From Marinobacter denitrificans (lineage in GTDB: Bacteria; Pseudomonadota; Gammaproteobacteria; Pseudomonadales; Oleiphilaceae), in the NCBI RefSeq assembly GCF_008795955.1, contig NZ_VMHN01000002.1, positions 434,001 to 498,000 on the forward strand: a stretch of 64,000 nucleotides of DNA. The letters are read 5' to 3'. The position numbers and the translations under genes were made by a program. Below are positions 1 to 8,328 of this stretch, in pieces. Position 1 is the first letter of the stretch. Every line of letters begins with the position of its first letter. Under the pieces are notes generated by a model. That model saw nothing but the letters and a program-made list of their open reading frames with translations, searched no databases and was not told the origin of the DNA.

Positions 1-762
1 CCCTTTGCTCAGCCGAGATACCGGCAAGCGTTCACGGATATCTTTCATAAGGCAACGGCCATATGCCTGCGCGATGAGCGATCCCGTCAGCATGTTCTGG
101 AGCTTGGTATTCCGGCGGACAAGATCGCCCTGGCAAAAGATGCTGCGTTTGTGATTGATGTGGAACGGCCTGCGCCTCCGTCAGGTGCTTTACGGATTGC
201 AGTGTCCGTTCGAACGATGCACTTCTTTAATGATGGCGATCGCTCCCTGGGTGAGCAATATAAGGCGTCTGTGACTGCAATGGTCAACCGAGTAGTAAGG
301 GATTATGGCGCGGAAGTGGTGTTTCTTTCGACCTGCCAGGGAATCCCCGAGTACTGGACGGATGATACAAAACTGGCAGATGAAATTGTCTCCGCCTTGC
401 CCCAAGACGTCGCCCCGAATGTCACCGTTGATCGCCAGTTCCGCCAACCCCTGGACATTGTGAGGGCCTATCAGAGCTTCCATATGGTCATCGCAACGCG
501 GATGCACGCCGCCATTCTCAGCCTGGTGGCAGGCACACCCGTATTGGGGATCGCTTACGAATTCAAGCTTGAGGAGCTGTTCCACCAGTTGGGTATGGAC
601 GAAGCAAGGTTGTCGACTAAGGAAATGAACCCTGAAGGTTCTGAAGCCGCCCTCGGGCATATGCTCGATAACCTCGAATTCTGGCGCGAGAAGGTGTTTG
701 CAGTGCGTGCCGACTGCAACCGGCAAGCAGCAGCGGTGATGGATCAACTGCCCGATGTCTGA
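1..762 (+). CDS. Polysaccharide pyruvyl transferase family protein (5' end outside window)
   Basis: The reading frame is open from base 1, so the gene starts upstream and about 253 C-terminal residues are visible. The family attaches pyruvate ketals, from phosphoenolpyruvate, to sugars of exopolysaccharides. The visible part has the C-terminal Rossmann-like half, including IATRMHAAILSLVAGTPVLG near visible residue 165, the typical 'TRMHA' signature, followed by a conserved Y-E/F-K stretch. The stop overlaps the start of the following flippase gene by 8 bases, so the two are translationally linked. It is one of three pyruvyl transferases in this polysaccharide locus. The acceptor sugar cannot be told from sequence. 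Confidence 0.85.
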   Translation, partial: PFAQPRYRQAFTDIFHKATAICLRDERSRQHVLELGIPADKIALAKDAAFVIDVERPAPPSGALRIAVSVRTMHFFNDGDRSLGEQYKASVTAMVNRVVRDYGAEVVFLSTCQGIPEYWTDDTKLADEIVSALPQDVAPNVTVDRQFRQPLDIVRAYQSFHMVIATRMHAAILSLVAGTPVLGIAYEFKLEELFHQLGMDEARLSTKEMNPEGSEAALGHMLDNLEFWREKVFAVRADCNRQAAAVMDQLPDV

Positions 763-2215
763 CTTCAGAGGTAAAGTTCTCAAGGCTCTTAGCTGGACTG
801 CGGGCGGAAAGGTGATCACTCAGGTCATCTCCATGGGGTTTGGCATCGCGCTCGCAAGAATGCTGACACCGGATGACTTTGGCCTGATTGCCATGATGAT
901 GGTGTTTACCGGCTTCGCCGGCCTTTTAATGGACGTGGGGCTTGGGTCGGCTCTTGTTCAGAAAAAGGATGTAAAGGAGATACATTACAATACCGTATTC
1001 TGGACGAACCTCGGGCTGGGTATCGGGCTGTGGGCTCTCGTGTCCTCGCTTTCTCCCACAATTGCGGAATTTTACGGAAGGGAAGAACTGACTCACTTGG
1101 GGTTGGTTCTGTCCCTCCAGTTTATTCTTGGAGCCCTGGGGCTGGTGCCCAGGCAACGCCTGGTAAAGGATTTGTCTTTTCAGGTTACCGCTGTGGCGGA
1201 TCTGCTGGGTATGATCATCGCCGGGATCGTTGCAGTGTTAATGGTCAGGGAAGGCTATGGTTACTGGGGCCTGGCCTGGCAACCGGTAATACTCCGGTTT
1301 GTCGCAACATGTTATGTCTGGGGAGCAGCGCGCTGGGTGCCTGCGATTGCCTTTAGTGGTGGAGCGCTGAAAGAGCTTTTCGGTTTCAGTTTTTATGTGT
1401 TTGCTACAAGGGTCATTCGGTTCGCAACGATGAAAGCGGACAAGCTGCTTGCGGGTAAATATATAGGAGGTGATGCCGCAGGGTTATTGGACAAGGCTCA
1501 GTCAATGATGCTTTTTCCGCTGCAGAATGTTTCCCATACCGTGGGCAGCGTTATGTTTCCGGCGCTGAGTTTGATTCAGTCGGATATAGAACGAATCCGG
1601 AAAGTTTATATGCGGAGCACCCAGGCTATTGCTCTGCTCACATTTCCGATGATGGCAGGCATCTTTGCGGTAGCAGAAAACTTTGTGTTCGGTGTTCTTG
1701 GAGAGCAATGGGCAGAGCTGGTGCCGCTTTTGCAGGTGCTGTGCCTGGCCGGAATAGCGCGCTCTATCGTGACTGTTACCGGTTCGGTCTACCTCGCGCT
1801 TGGCCGGGCGAAGCTCCAGTTTAAGGTTAATCTGTTGACCCGCCCCATTGCGCTCGGAGGGGTCATTGTTGGCCTCCCCTGGGGCATAGAAGGTATTGTC
1901 ATCGGGATGACCACGGCGACGTGGATTAACAGCCTGATTACGTTATCGATTGCAGGTCGGCTAATCAATTTGAGCCTGCTTGAACTGATGTTGTCTTTTT
2001 CCCGCACCTTGGCAGCGGCAGTTCTCATGGCTGTCGGGATTACGCTGCTCGACCCGATGTTGTATGAAATTGGTCCTCTGGGATCCTTTGGGGTTCAGGT
2101 TCTGGTTGGGGGGGGCATCTATGTGCTGCTTGCCTTCGTGCTAAGAATCAAGGCATTAACGGATATTCTGGAGATCGTGGCGGCTCAATTCGCTAATCGA
2201 CGAAGCGACGGTTAG
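755..2215 (+). CDS. Wzx-type lipopolysaccharide/exopolysaccharide flippase
   Basis: This is a 486-residue integral membrane protein of the polysaccharide transport (PST/MOP) family. Such proteins flip undecaprenyl-linked repeat units across the inner membrane. The N-terminus reads SWTAGGKVITQVISMGFGIALA, and a conserved 'R.L.P.DFG.iA' stretch follows (LARMLTPDDFGLIA, about residues 33-46). A dozen or more hydrophobic segments run through the chain, and the length fits the family. It overlaps the pyruvyl transferase by 8 bases and is followed by the sulfotransferase, which suggests one transcription unit. No polymerase (Wzy) is obvious in the window. Substrate specificity is unknown. Confidence 0.88.
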   Translation: MSDFRGKVLKALSWTAGGKVITQVISMGFGIALARMLTPDDFGLIAMMMVFTGFAGLLMDVGLGSALVQKKDVKEIHYNTVFWTNLGLGIGLWALVSSLSPTIAEFYGREELTHLGLVLSLQFILGALGLVPRQRLVKDLSFQVTAVADLLGMIIAGIVAVLMVREGYGYWGLAWQPVILRFVATCYVWGAARWVPAIAFSGGALKELFGFSFYVFATRVIRFATMKADKLLAGKYIGGDAAGLLDKAQSMMLFPLQNVSHTVGSVMFPALSLIQSDIERIRKVYMRSTQAIALLTFPMMAGIFAVAENFVFGVLGEQWAELVPLLQVLCLAGIARSIVTVTGSVYLALGRAKLQFKVNLLTRPIALGGVIVGLPWGIEGIVIGMTTATWINSLITLSIAGRLINLSLLELMLSFSRTLAAAVLMAVGITLLDPMLYEIGPLGSFGVQVLVGGGIYVLLAFVLRIKALTDILEIVAAQFANRRSDG

Positions 2216-2248
2216 TTTTTGGTTGGCCTGAAGACAGGAGGTTATGGC

Positions 2249-3061
2249 GTGCATTTGTACAAGGATCAGTTTTCGGAAACTCATGATTTTCCGCGCCAGG
2301 AGGGTCCTGATAAGACGCTGGTTATTGCATCAACACCCCGTTGTGGCAGCCACATGTTAGGTCACACTCTCCACCAGACTGGCTGCTTCGGTTTCCCTTT
2401 GGAGTATGCAAACCCGGCAAACCTCCAGGAGTGGAAAAGACGCATTGATACGGAGAGTACAGAGCGTGTTATCAGGGAGCTGACGCAAAGAAGAACCTCG
2501 CCAAATGGTGTATTCGGCATAAAACTCCACTATACCCACATCAGTGTGCTCGGTGGCTTTGACGGGGTGCAGGCTCTTTTTCCTGAGGCCTATTACGTGC
2601 TCCTTTCTCGTGAAGGCGTTTTGAAGCAGGCCGTATCTCTGGCAATTGCCAGACAGACGGGAGTGTGGATTGCAGGTCAGGAACCCAAAAACAGTAATCC
2701 TCCCGAATATCGCTTTGCACAGATTGAGAAATGTCTGCGGGAAGTAATTCTTGATAACGCGTCCTGGCGCTACACTCTCGCAGCGAATGGCTGCAACTAT
2801 ATTGAGATGGACTTTGATTCTGTGCGGATGAATCTGGGAGCCAGCGTGCACGCCATCGCCGAGTTTATGGATGTTCAGCTGGAGGAAAACCTGGCCCAGG
2901 AGGAGCACGTAACTGCCAGGCAGGGCAGTAGTCTGAATGACGAGTGGGTAGCGCAATTTGTCCGGGATTTTGAGAACAGTAATAACGAGCTGGTCTCTCC
3001 GGATCCGGGATTGAAGCAACGCCTGCTAACAAAGTTCAGGACGATGCTGTCGGTAGGTTAA
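2249..3061 (+). CDS. Stf0-type sulfotransferase
   Basis: The product resembles Stf0 sulfotransferases, which move sulfate from PAPS to a carbohydrate hydroxyl. The 5'-phosphosulfate-binding loop is near the N-terminus (ASTPRCGSHMLGHTL), followed by the G-x-P-x-E/Y stretch (GFPLEYANP), both family hallmarks. I chose the GTG at 2249 because a perfect AGGAGG lies at 2236-2241, seven bases upstream. An in-frame TTG at 2219 would add ten residues but has no such site. The gene lies 33 bases after the flippase, and its 3' end overlaps the convergent glycosyltransferase by 26 bases. A polysaccharide repeat unit is the likely target, by context. Confidence 0.82.
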   Translation: MHLYKDQFSETHDFPRQEGPDKTLVIASTPRCGSHMLGHTLHQTGCFGFPLEYANPANLQEWKRRIDTESTERVIRELTQRRTSPNGVFGIKLHYTHISVLGGFDGVQALFPEAYYVLLSREGVLKQAVSLAIARQTGVWIAGQEPKNSNPPEYRFAQIEKCLREVILDNASWRYTLAANGCNYIEMDFDSVRMNLGASVHAIAEFMDVQLEENLAQEEHVTARQGSSLNDEWVAQFVRDFENSNNELVSPDPGLKQRLLTKFRTMLSVG

Positions 3062-4217
3062 TGCCTCTGTGTAAAGACAGGATGTTTGTGTATAGCGCAA
3101 CGTATTTTTTGGCATTTTCCCGACTGCTGAATTTATTTTCGAACTCAGGGGGAGAAGTCGCCAGCTGCGGTGTTGCTGCTGCGTCTTCAGCTTGGGTCAG
3201 TCTTGGCAGTATTGAAAGAATCTTCTCTGAATAGGCAGAAGGGGTTTGTTCGTCGACCAGGCCGCCCTGTTTCCAACCTGCAAGTACCTCGGGAATGCCA
3301 CCAACGTTGTGGGCTACCACAGGGATGCCCAGGGTGGCGGCTTCCAGCAATGTCATGGGCAGCCCTTCATGGTCGGATGGCATTATCAGCGCGTCCAGCT
3401 TGCTGATTTCCTTCATCGCGGGATTCACAAAACCCTTAAAACTGATCCGGTCACTGACGCCTAGCTCTTGCGCAAGTTTCTTAAGGCTTTCTTCCAGTGG
3501 TCCGTTACCAATTATTGCTCCACGGCAGGGGTAGCCCCCCTCGTTCAGGGAGCAGATAATTCTGATGAAAAGGTCCACGCGTTTGACCGGTACCAGTCTC
3601 CCTACAATACCCAGCAAGGCCCCCTGGTTGCGCGTGTTATGGCTTTCGGAGCGCCACGTTTGCTGAATCTCCTCCACATTGACGAAGTTGTAAATCTTGA
3701 AAACCTTCCCTGGAAACGTAGATTGCAGAGAGTGTTCAAGCTGAGTGGACACCGCTATGACCGCTTGCTGACGTAATCGGCCAAGCCAGATATCCAGGCG
3801 GCTGGTTAGCCATTTATGCGGCTTTCGGAATGAGAACTCATGTTCAGGATTGCCGTGGACCGTTCTGACCGAGTAAGGCACCCTGGCCAGTTCCTTACCA
3901 AGCACCCCCAATACGTTTTCCTTGAAACCGTGGGTGTGAACGATGTCGGTACCCTGCATTTTGCAGTGAGTGGCGATGGCTTTTGCGATTGAAAAGGGGC
4001 CGGTATGGGTCTCGGCAGCAAGGGTTACCGGAATGCCGAGCTCTACCAGTTTGTCGTGCAGGATGCCGGGGTTAAAGACGACAGCGGTCACGGAAACGTC
4101 CATGCGGGCACTGAGGGCCTGGCAAAGGTTGTAGACCTGCACCTCGGCTCCGGCCCAGAGGTCTCCGGATATGATATGCGTCACGGTAATAGGGGGCTTC
4201 ATCGTTTCTTCACTCAT
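3036..4217 (-). CDS. Glycosyltransferase family 4 (GT-B fold)
   Basis: This is a 393-residue cytoplasmic or membrane-associated GT-B glycosyltransferase. The N-terminal acceptor domain begins VTHIISGDLWAGAEVQVYNL, typical of the 'Glyco_transf_4' fold. The C-terminal donor domain has LLGIVGRLVPVKRVDLFI and the E-x7-E signature HEGLPMTLLEAATLGIPVVA (about residues 290-310), which binds the nucleotide sugar. It overlaps the deacetylase upstream by four bases (ATGA type), so the two minus-strand genes form an operon. Its 3' end runs 26 bases into the convergent sulfotransferase gene. The sugar transferred is unknown. Confidence 0.88.
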   Translation of the reverse strand: MSEETMKPPITVTHIISGDLWAGAEVQVYNLCQALSARMDVSVTAVVFNPGILHDKLVELGIPVTLAAETHTGPFSIAKAIATHCKMQGTDIVHTHGFKENVLGVLGKELARVPYSVRTVHGNPEHEFSFRKPHKWLTSRLDIWLGRLRQQAVIAVSTQLEHSLQSTFPGKVFKIYNFVNVEEIQQTWRSESHNTRNQGALLGIVGRLVPVKRVDLFIRIICSLNEGGYPCRGAIIGNGPLEESLKKLAQELGVSDRISFKGFVNPAMKEISKLDALIMPSDHEGLPMTLLEAATLGIPVVAHNVGGIPEVLAGWKQGGLVDEQTPSAYSEKILSILPRLTQAEDAAATPQLATSPPEFENKFSSRENAKKYVALYTNILSLHRGINLPTASS

Positions 4218-5245
4218 GCCAGGCTGCGCCCGATGGTGGCCAGAAATGTGCGGGCGGTTGAACTGTTCCCGTCATGAAGGTTGAAACGATGGAGGTCAAA
4301 GTCATTTCGGCTGGCGGCTCTGTTCCAGCCGGTTTTGGTTGTGCAGGCCGCCTGATAATGTTTTGCAACAAGGTGTTCACCACCGTCGGTGATGTCTCCA
4401 TTGGGGTAGCAGAAGATCGGCACGCTGATGACGTTCATGGTTTCAAGATCTGACAGACACCCTGCAATTTGTTCTTCAAGCGCCTCTTTGCTGTTCAGCC
4501 GGTTAAGGCGGAAGTGGTTTCTGGTGTGAGCGCCATATTTGACCAGGTTCTCCCCGGCCATTTCCTTCAGTTCCTCGGTCTGCAGTATTACGGGTACCTG
4601 ATCGGCCAGGTTGTCTTCGGCGGTGAGCAGCGACGTTGATTCTTCCAGGTGCTGAATAATAGTGACATCATCCAGCTCTTTGAGGCGATGGATTATCTCA
4701 TCAGCCTCCAGAAGGGAGAGGGGGGTGGATTTGCTACCACGATCGCTGAGGTAAGGCTGAAGCCACGCGAAGGCTTGATCGCTGAGATCGATACCTGGAG
4801 TACGGACCAGCCGAATGACCTTTTCAGGCCAGAAGGTATCGCCCGTGTCTACCATGCCGGTGACAAGGAAGATGGTTGCAGGCACTTGCGCCTGGCGGAG
4901 TACGGGATAACCATGCAGGTAGTTGTCCCTCCAGCCGTCATCAAAGGTAAAGGCTACCGACAGTGCCGGCAGGGCCTCGCCGGCCTCTTTCTTGCGTAGC
5001 CATTCGTCCAGGTGGATGGGGACTGCGCCAAGGGACTGAATGAGTTTTATGTGCCTCTGCAGGTTCCCGGGTGAAACGATCATGCCCGGTTGTTCCCGTT
5101 CCCGTTCGTCGGAGCTTTCCGGCAGCACCCGGTGGTAGGTAAGGATGATCAGGGTAGGGCTGCGGGTTAATTTCAGCCGTAGCCATCCGTAGATAGCGAA
5201 AGCACTGAGAGCCCAGAATTTCAATAAGGATCGTAAAGTAGCCAC
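4214..5245 (-). CDS. Polysaccharide deacetylase family protein (NodB homology)
   Basis: The product is about 343 residues, with one hydrophobic segment near the N-terminus (FWALSAFAIYGWLRL) and then a NodB-type deacetylase domain. Visible motifs are FTFDDGWRDN (catalytic Asp and metal Asp), HTRNH (metal-binding His pair) and CYPNGD (later active-site loop). It would remove N- or O-acetyl groups from a surface polymer. I chose the GTG at 5245 because GGAGG lies eight bases upstream. The frame is open for another 50 codons, but that extension would overlap the divergent gene starting at 5376. It is translationally coupled to the downstream glycosyltransferase. Confidence 0.85.
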   Translation of the reverse strand: MATLRSLLKFWALSAFAIYGWLRLKLTRSPTLIILTYHRVLPESSDEREREQPGMIVSPGNLQRHIKLIQSLGAVPIHLDEWLRKKEAGEALPALSVAFTFDDGWRDNYLHGYPVLRQAQVPATIFLVTGMVDTGDTFWPEKVIRLVRTPGIDLSDQAFAWLQPYLSDRGSKSTPLSLLEADEIIHRLKELDDVTIIQHLEESTSLLTAEDNLADQVPVILQTEELKEMAGENLVKYGAHTRNHFRLNRLNSKEALEEQIAGCLSDLETMNVISVPIFCYPNGDITDGGEHLVAKHYQAACTTKTGWNRAASRNDFDLHRFNLHDGNSSTARTFLATIGRSLA

Positions 5246-5375
5246 GCCTTCTGCCTCCGTCGGCCAAGCCTGTGGTTTTGGCGTAATCGTCCATGTATAG
5301 TTTGCTGGCACAGAGATTCTGCCAGTCACTGGCTCGAAAGTCATCCGGAAGTGAAGCACAAGGAAGGATAGTCGC

Positions 5376-6704
5376 GTGCATAAGAATGTGTCCAAGTTTC
5401 TATTTTATTACCCGGCGACAATGGCAAAAGGAGAGCCGATTGCGTTTCTGATGAATGAATACAGGCGTAATCAGTGGGTCGGAAAGGAGGAGCTAGCTGA
5501 CCTCCAGCTTTCCCGGCTCAAGAATATCCTGTCATATGCGTATAAAAATTCTGATTTTTACCGCAAGCTGTATGATGATGCTGGTGTTGAGCCGCAATCT
5601 GTAAAAAGTCTTGATGATCTACAGAATATTCCAACGATTTCTAAACGTGATCTGATAAACAGCCTTGGCGAAATGTCTGTCGACCATGGGCGCTTTTTCC
5701 GGTCGAGTAAGACGACCGGAGGTTCCACCGGACAACCCGTCAAACTCTATAAAAACCCTATGGCTCTTGCTCGTGAACGTTGCGCTACAGCTCGAGCTTA
5801 CGAATGGGCGGGGCTCTGCATAGGCGATCCTCAACTAAGATTCTGGGGGGTGCCTCATTCTACCGCAGGTAAAGCAAAGGCTTTTATTACCGATTTGATT
5901 GCGAACAGGAAGCGGGTTTCCGCTTTTGATCTGACGTCCGAATCACTGAATCGGTATCACCAAGAGGCGCTATCATTCAAACCCGGATTTATATATGGGT
6001 ATGTTAGTGTTATAGAGATCTTTGCACGCCATATTTTAGATAACCAGTTATCACCGATACCCTCAGTTAAATCTGTTATTACTACCTCTGAAATTCTTAC
6101 GGAGAAATCCAGACAGGTTATCTCTGAGGCTTTCGGCGTTTCTGTTTTTAATGAGTATGGCTGTGGTGAAGTTGGTTCTATAGCGCATGAATGTGAGCAT
6201 GGAGGGATGCACGTAATGTCTGATAACGTGCTACTTGAGGTTGAAAAGGATGGTTCCGGCGGCGGTGAGATTATAGTTACGGATTTCTATAATTTTTCCA
6301 CACCTGTGATTCGATATCGGCTGGGCGACTATGCCACGCTCTCGGATAAGCGCTGCAATTGTGGGAGAGGGTTTCCTCTTCTGGAATCTATTCATGGGCG
6401 GGCTTATGACGTACTCCAGATGCCATCAGGAAGCCGCATCCACCCAGAAGCCGTTATCTATGTTTTTGAAGGCATTCAGTCTAAAACCAATGCCTTTGAA
6501 CAGTTCCAGGTAGTCCAGGAGTCCTTGGATCAAGTTCTCGTCAGAATTATCCCCAATAAAAACTGGTCTCATGACATACATAAAATGCTGGTTAACGACT
6601 TAAGAAGAGATATATCCAGTGACATAAATTACAACATTGATATTGTGGATGAGATATACAGAGAGAAGTCTGGGAAGCTACGCCTGGTGAAATGTGAACT
6701 CTAA
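5376..6704 (+). CDS. CapK/PaaK-like adenylate-forming enzyme (phenylacetate-CoA ligase family)
   Basis: This 442-residue protein belongs to the AMP-forming ligase branch that includes phenylacetate-CoA ligase and capsule protein CapK. The nucleotide-binding loop reads KTTGGSTGQPVKLYKN (about residues 112-127). A later EYGCGEVGSIAHEC contains the acidic Y-G-x-x-E motif, and RYRLGDY matches the usual hinge Asp. The GTG start at 5376 is preceded by AGGAAGGA at 5361-5368. Codon use is visibly AT-richer than in the flanking deacetylase, which suggests transfer. Homologues are common in exosortase-linked polysaccharide clusters, where their exact role is not established. The substrate is unknown. 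Confidence 0.82.
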   Translation: MHKNVSKFLFYYPATMAKGEPIAFLMNEYRRNQWVGKEELADLQLSRLKNILSYAYKNSDFYRKLYDDAGVEPQSVKSLDDLQNIPTISKRDLINSLGEMSVDHGRFFRSSKTTGGSTGQPVKLYKNPMALARERCATARAYEWAGLCIGDPQLRFWGVPHSTAGKAKAFITDLIANRKRVSAFDLTSESLNRYHQEALSFKPGFIYGYVSVIEIFARHILDNQLSPIPSVKSVITTSEILTEKSRQVISEAFGVSVFNEYGCGEVGSIAHECEHGGMHVMSDNVLLEVEKDGSGGGEIIVTDFYNFSTPVIRYRLGDYATLSDKRCNCGRGFPLLESIHGRAYDVLQMPSGSRIHPEAVIYVFEGIQSKTNAFEQFQVVQESLDQVLVRIIPNKNWSHDIHKMLVNDLRRDISSDINYNIDIVDEIYREKSGKLRLVKCEL

Positions 6705-6712
6705 AATAGTTC

Positions 6713-6931
6713 TTGGGAAGGTTGGCAGGCCGTGCCTGGATGCTGGCGTTTGAGCACGCAAACAACGAGCAGTACCTGTACAGCGGCATTCAATGCGTGA
6801 CACCGGCAACCGGCACCGAGGCGTCGATCATGGGCGCTTGGCGCATTGGGAAATGCTTTATGGAAGAGCAAAGCGCCGATATTCCCGGCGCTGGTCTGCC
6901 CCCGTTGCAAAGACAAAGTCTAAGCCTTGTC
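6713..6931 (+). pseudogene. Decayed C-terminal remnant of an IS3-family transposase (OrfB)
   Basis: Two overlapping frames together give a typical IS3 OrfB C-terminus. Frame one (from 6713) reads ANNEQYLYSGIQCVTPA, like the usual W-Y-N-x-E-H-x-H-S-G-I-x-x-V-T-P. From about 6811 the match continues two frames over as NRHRGVD and then LYGRAKRRYSRRWSAP, like the usual R-H-x-G and L/V-Y-x-x-A-R-x-R-x-P-R-R-W-S. A frameshift must lie near 6805-6815. The catalytic DDE part and the N-terminus are absent, so about 70 codons survive. The family match is from memory of conserved motifs, not a search. The remnant lies between two AT-rich polysaccharide genes. Confidence 0.6.
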
Positions 6932-6939
6932 CGGGCCGG

Positions 6940-8097
6940 TTAGAAGTTGAGAATTTCACTTTTTAGTTTTTCTTTAAATGATCCCGCTTGGTCATTGAGC
7001 TTGGCGAACGTGCCATTAACTCGAGTATCGTCTATCTGGATAATTGGGTTTCTGGTTATGTAGTTGACCATATTTTCCAAAAATTGTTTGTCAGTTTCTG
7101 AATCAGCATCTTTGTAGAAATCGGACAAACCGACCATTTCAAACAAAACTTTCTTTTTGAAATCTCCAAGGGTTCCCTTTTGTTGCGAAGAGTGCCTGCC
7201 AACGCCAAAAACGGGAGTATTCAAGTTCATCGAGTTTACACAAATATGATAGGTGTCGGTGAATACAAATCTGGCTTCTGCAATTTGACGACGCAGTCTT
7301 GGGAAGACGATTCTTGCGTGAGTCGGATCTGTGTTTAACCAATTAGTTAGGGGAACTCCCTTCAAACCGGTTTTTTTCTCTAGTTTAATCACCGCGTCCG
7401 ATGTTTCTTGGAAACCTGACCGCCCAAAGTGATAGCAGAAGGTTTGGGTGCGCTCTTTGGATGCTTCTGGTGTATTGAGAAGAAACGCACAATCCATGCC
7501 CTGGTCAAGGCGGCAGGCGAAAGCGCCTGACCCTAAATTGTCGGCCATGTTTTTCACGGAACAGGGGTCTCGCGGTAGAAATAGATCAAAGTTGGCACGG
7601 AAGCCCTCAATGATACTCTGAAGCTCACCACCAAGTTCTTGAAAGCTGTTCTGCAGGTTGTTTCCAATGGATAGCACTTTTGGGGTTGGCTTACCTTCGC
7701 TAAGCGCGAAAAGATAGCGCCAAAACTGAAATGCCAATCGCTTGTCAACTGAATGTGCTTTTCGGACTTCGAGTTCGGAGAAATTATGCTTTCCATACAC
7801 GGGGTTGCTTATAAAGTCTCCCCAGTAGACGAGATGCGTGTAATCGCTTAATTGGTTGGTATTTCGGAGCAAACGATAGCGAAGCGCGCCATAGTTTTTG
7901 AATTTCTTCAGGAGGATTTTCGGGCCGAGAAATTCTAGAAAGCGTGCACCTCGGACTCTGGATGTTTGGGCGACAAAAAGGTCAAATTCGCAGGCAAGCT
8001 CCGAAAAGAATTCTCTGGCAGCCAGATCGACGCTGTACATGCCGAGATTGCTATCATTGTACGCGCAGATAACTGCTACTTTAGGTTTATAATTCAT
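6940..8097 (-). CDS. Probable polysaccharide pyruvyl transferase family protein
   Basis: This is a 385-residue soluble protein. The N-terminus KVAVICAYNDSNLGMYSVDL is Rossmann-like, and a central stretch reads THLVYWGDFI. The C-terminal half has ARFVFTDTYHICVNSMNLNT followed by PVFGVGR, which matches the layout of the pyruvyl transferase domain, in which a TDxxH/TxxxH segment precedes a small-residue 'P-V-x-x-x-G' strand. The family assignment is weaker than for the other two pyruvyl transferases here. Codon use is AT-rich like its neighbours. It follows the acyltransferase gene on the same strand across a 231-base gap, so it may have its own promoter. Confidence 0.6.
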   Translation of the reverse strand: MNYKPKVAVICAYNDSNLGMYSVDLAAREFFSELACEFDLFVAQTSRVRGARFLEFLGPKILLKKFKNYGALRYRLLRNTNQLSDYTHLVYWGDFISNPVYGKHNFSELEVRKAHSVDKRLAFQFWRYLFALSEGKPTPKVLSIGNNLQNSFQELGGELQSIIEGFRANFDLFLPRDPCSVKNMADNLGSGAFACRLDQGMDCAFLLNTPEASKERTQTFCYHFGRSGFQETSDAVIKLEKKTGLKGVPLTNWLNTDPTHARIVFPRLRRQIAEARFVFTDTYHICVNSMNLNTPVFGVGRHSSQQKGTLGDFKKKVLFEMVGLSDFYKDADSETDKQFLENMVNYITRNPIIQIDDTRVNGTFAKLNDQAGSFKEKLKSEILNF

Positions 8098-8328
8098 AAA
8101 TCGCGGGCCCCAAATTTTACAACACGGTTAAGGTAAAAGTGTGACTAATTTTAAGTTTTGTTGGATTTAATCCCTAGCATCCCAGCGTGAAACCTTGAAT
8201 CGCAGTTATGCAATGTTAACGCGGGAAAGCTTTATGCAATTATTCGTACTGACCGTTTTTTCCAAATAGTTGGTTACGTGCAATCAGCCATATTAACGGC
8301 TAGGGGCAGGTCAGAAAGATCCTCTATC
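8098..8328. other. Intergenic region, AT-rich, with a short inverted repeat
   Basis: This 231-base stretch separates two minus-strand genes. Stops occur in all frames and no coding remnant was recognised. The only structure noted is TTTTAC (8115-8120) and GTAAAA (8133-8138), a six-base inverted repeat just upstream of the start of the 6940-8097 gene. It could be an operator or chance in AT-rich sequence. Confidence 0.4.

Noticed and set aside
6872..6892. Seven-base hairpin AGCGCCG/CGGCGCT as terminator
   Set aside because: It has no T-run and lies inside the transposase remnant, so it is better explained as old coding sequence.
8115..8138. TTTTAC-N12-GTAAAA inverted repeat as a PrsR box
   Set aside because: It lacks the TCGA half of the candidate box and no sigma-54 element is near; AT-rich sequence gives such repeats by chance.
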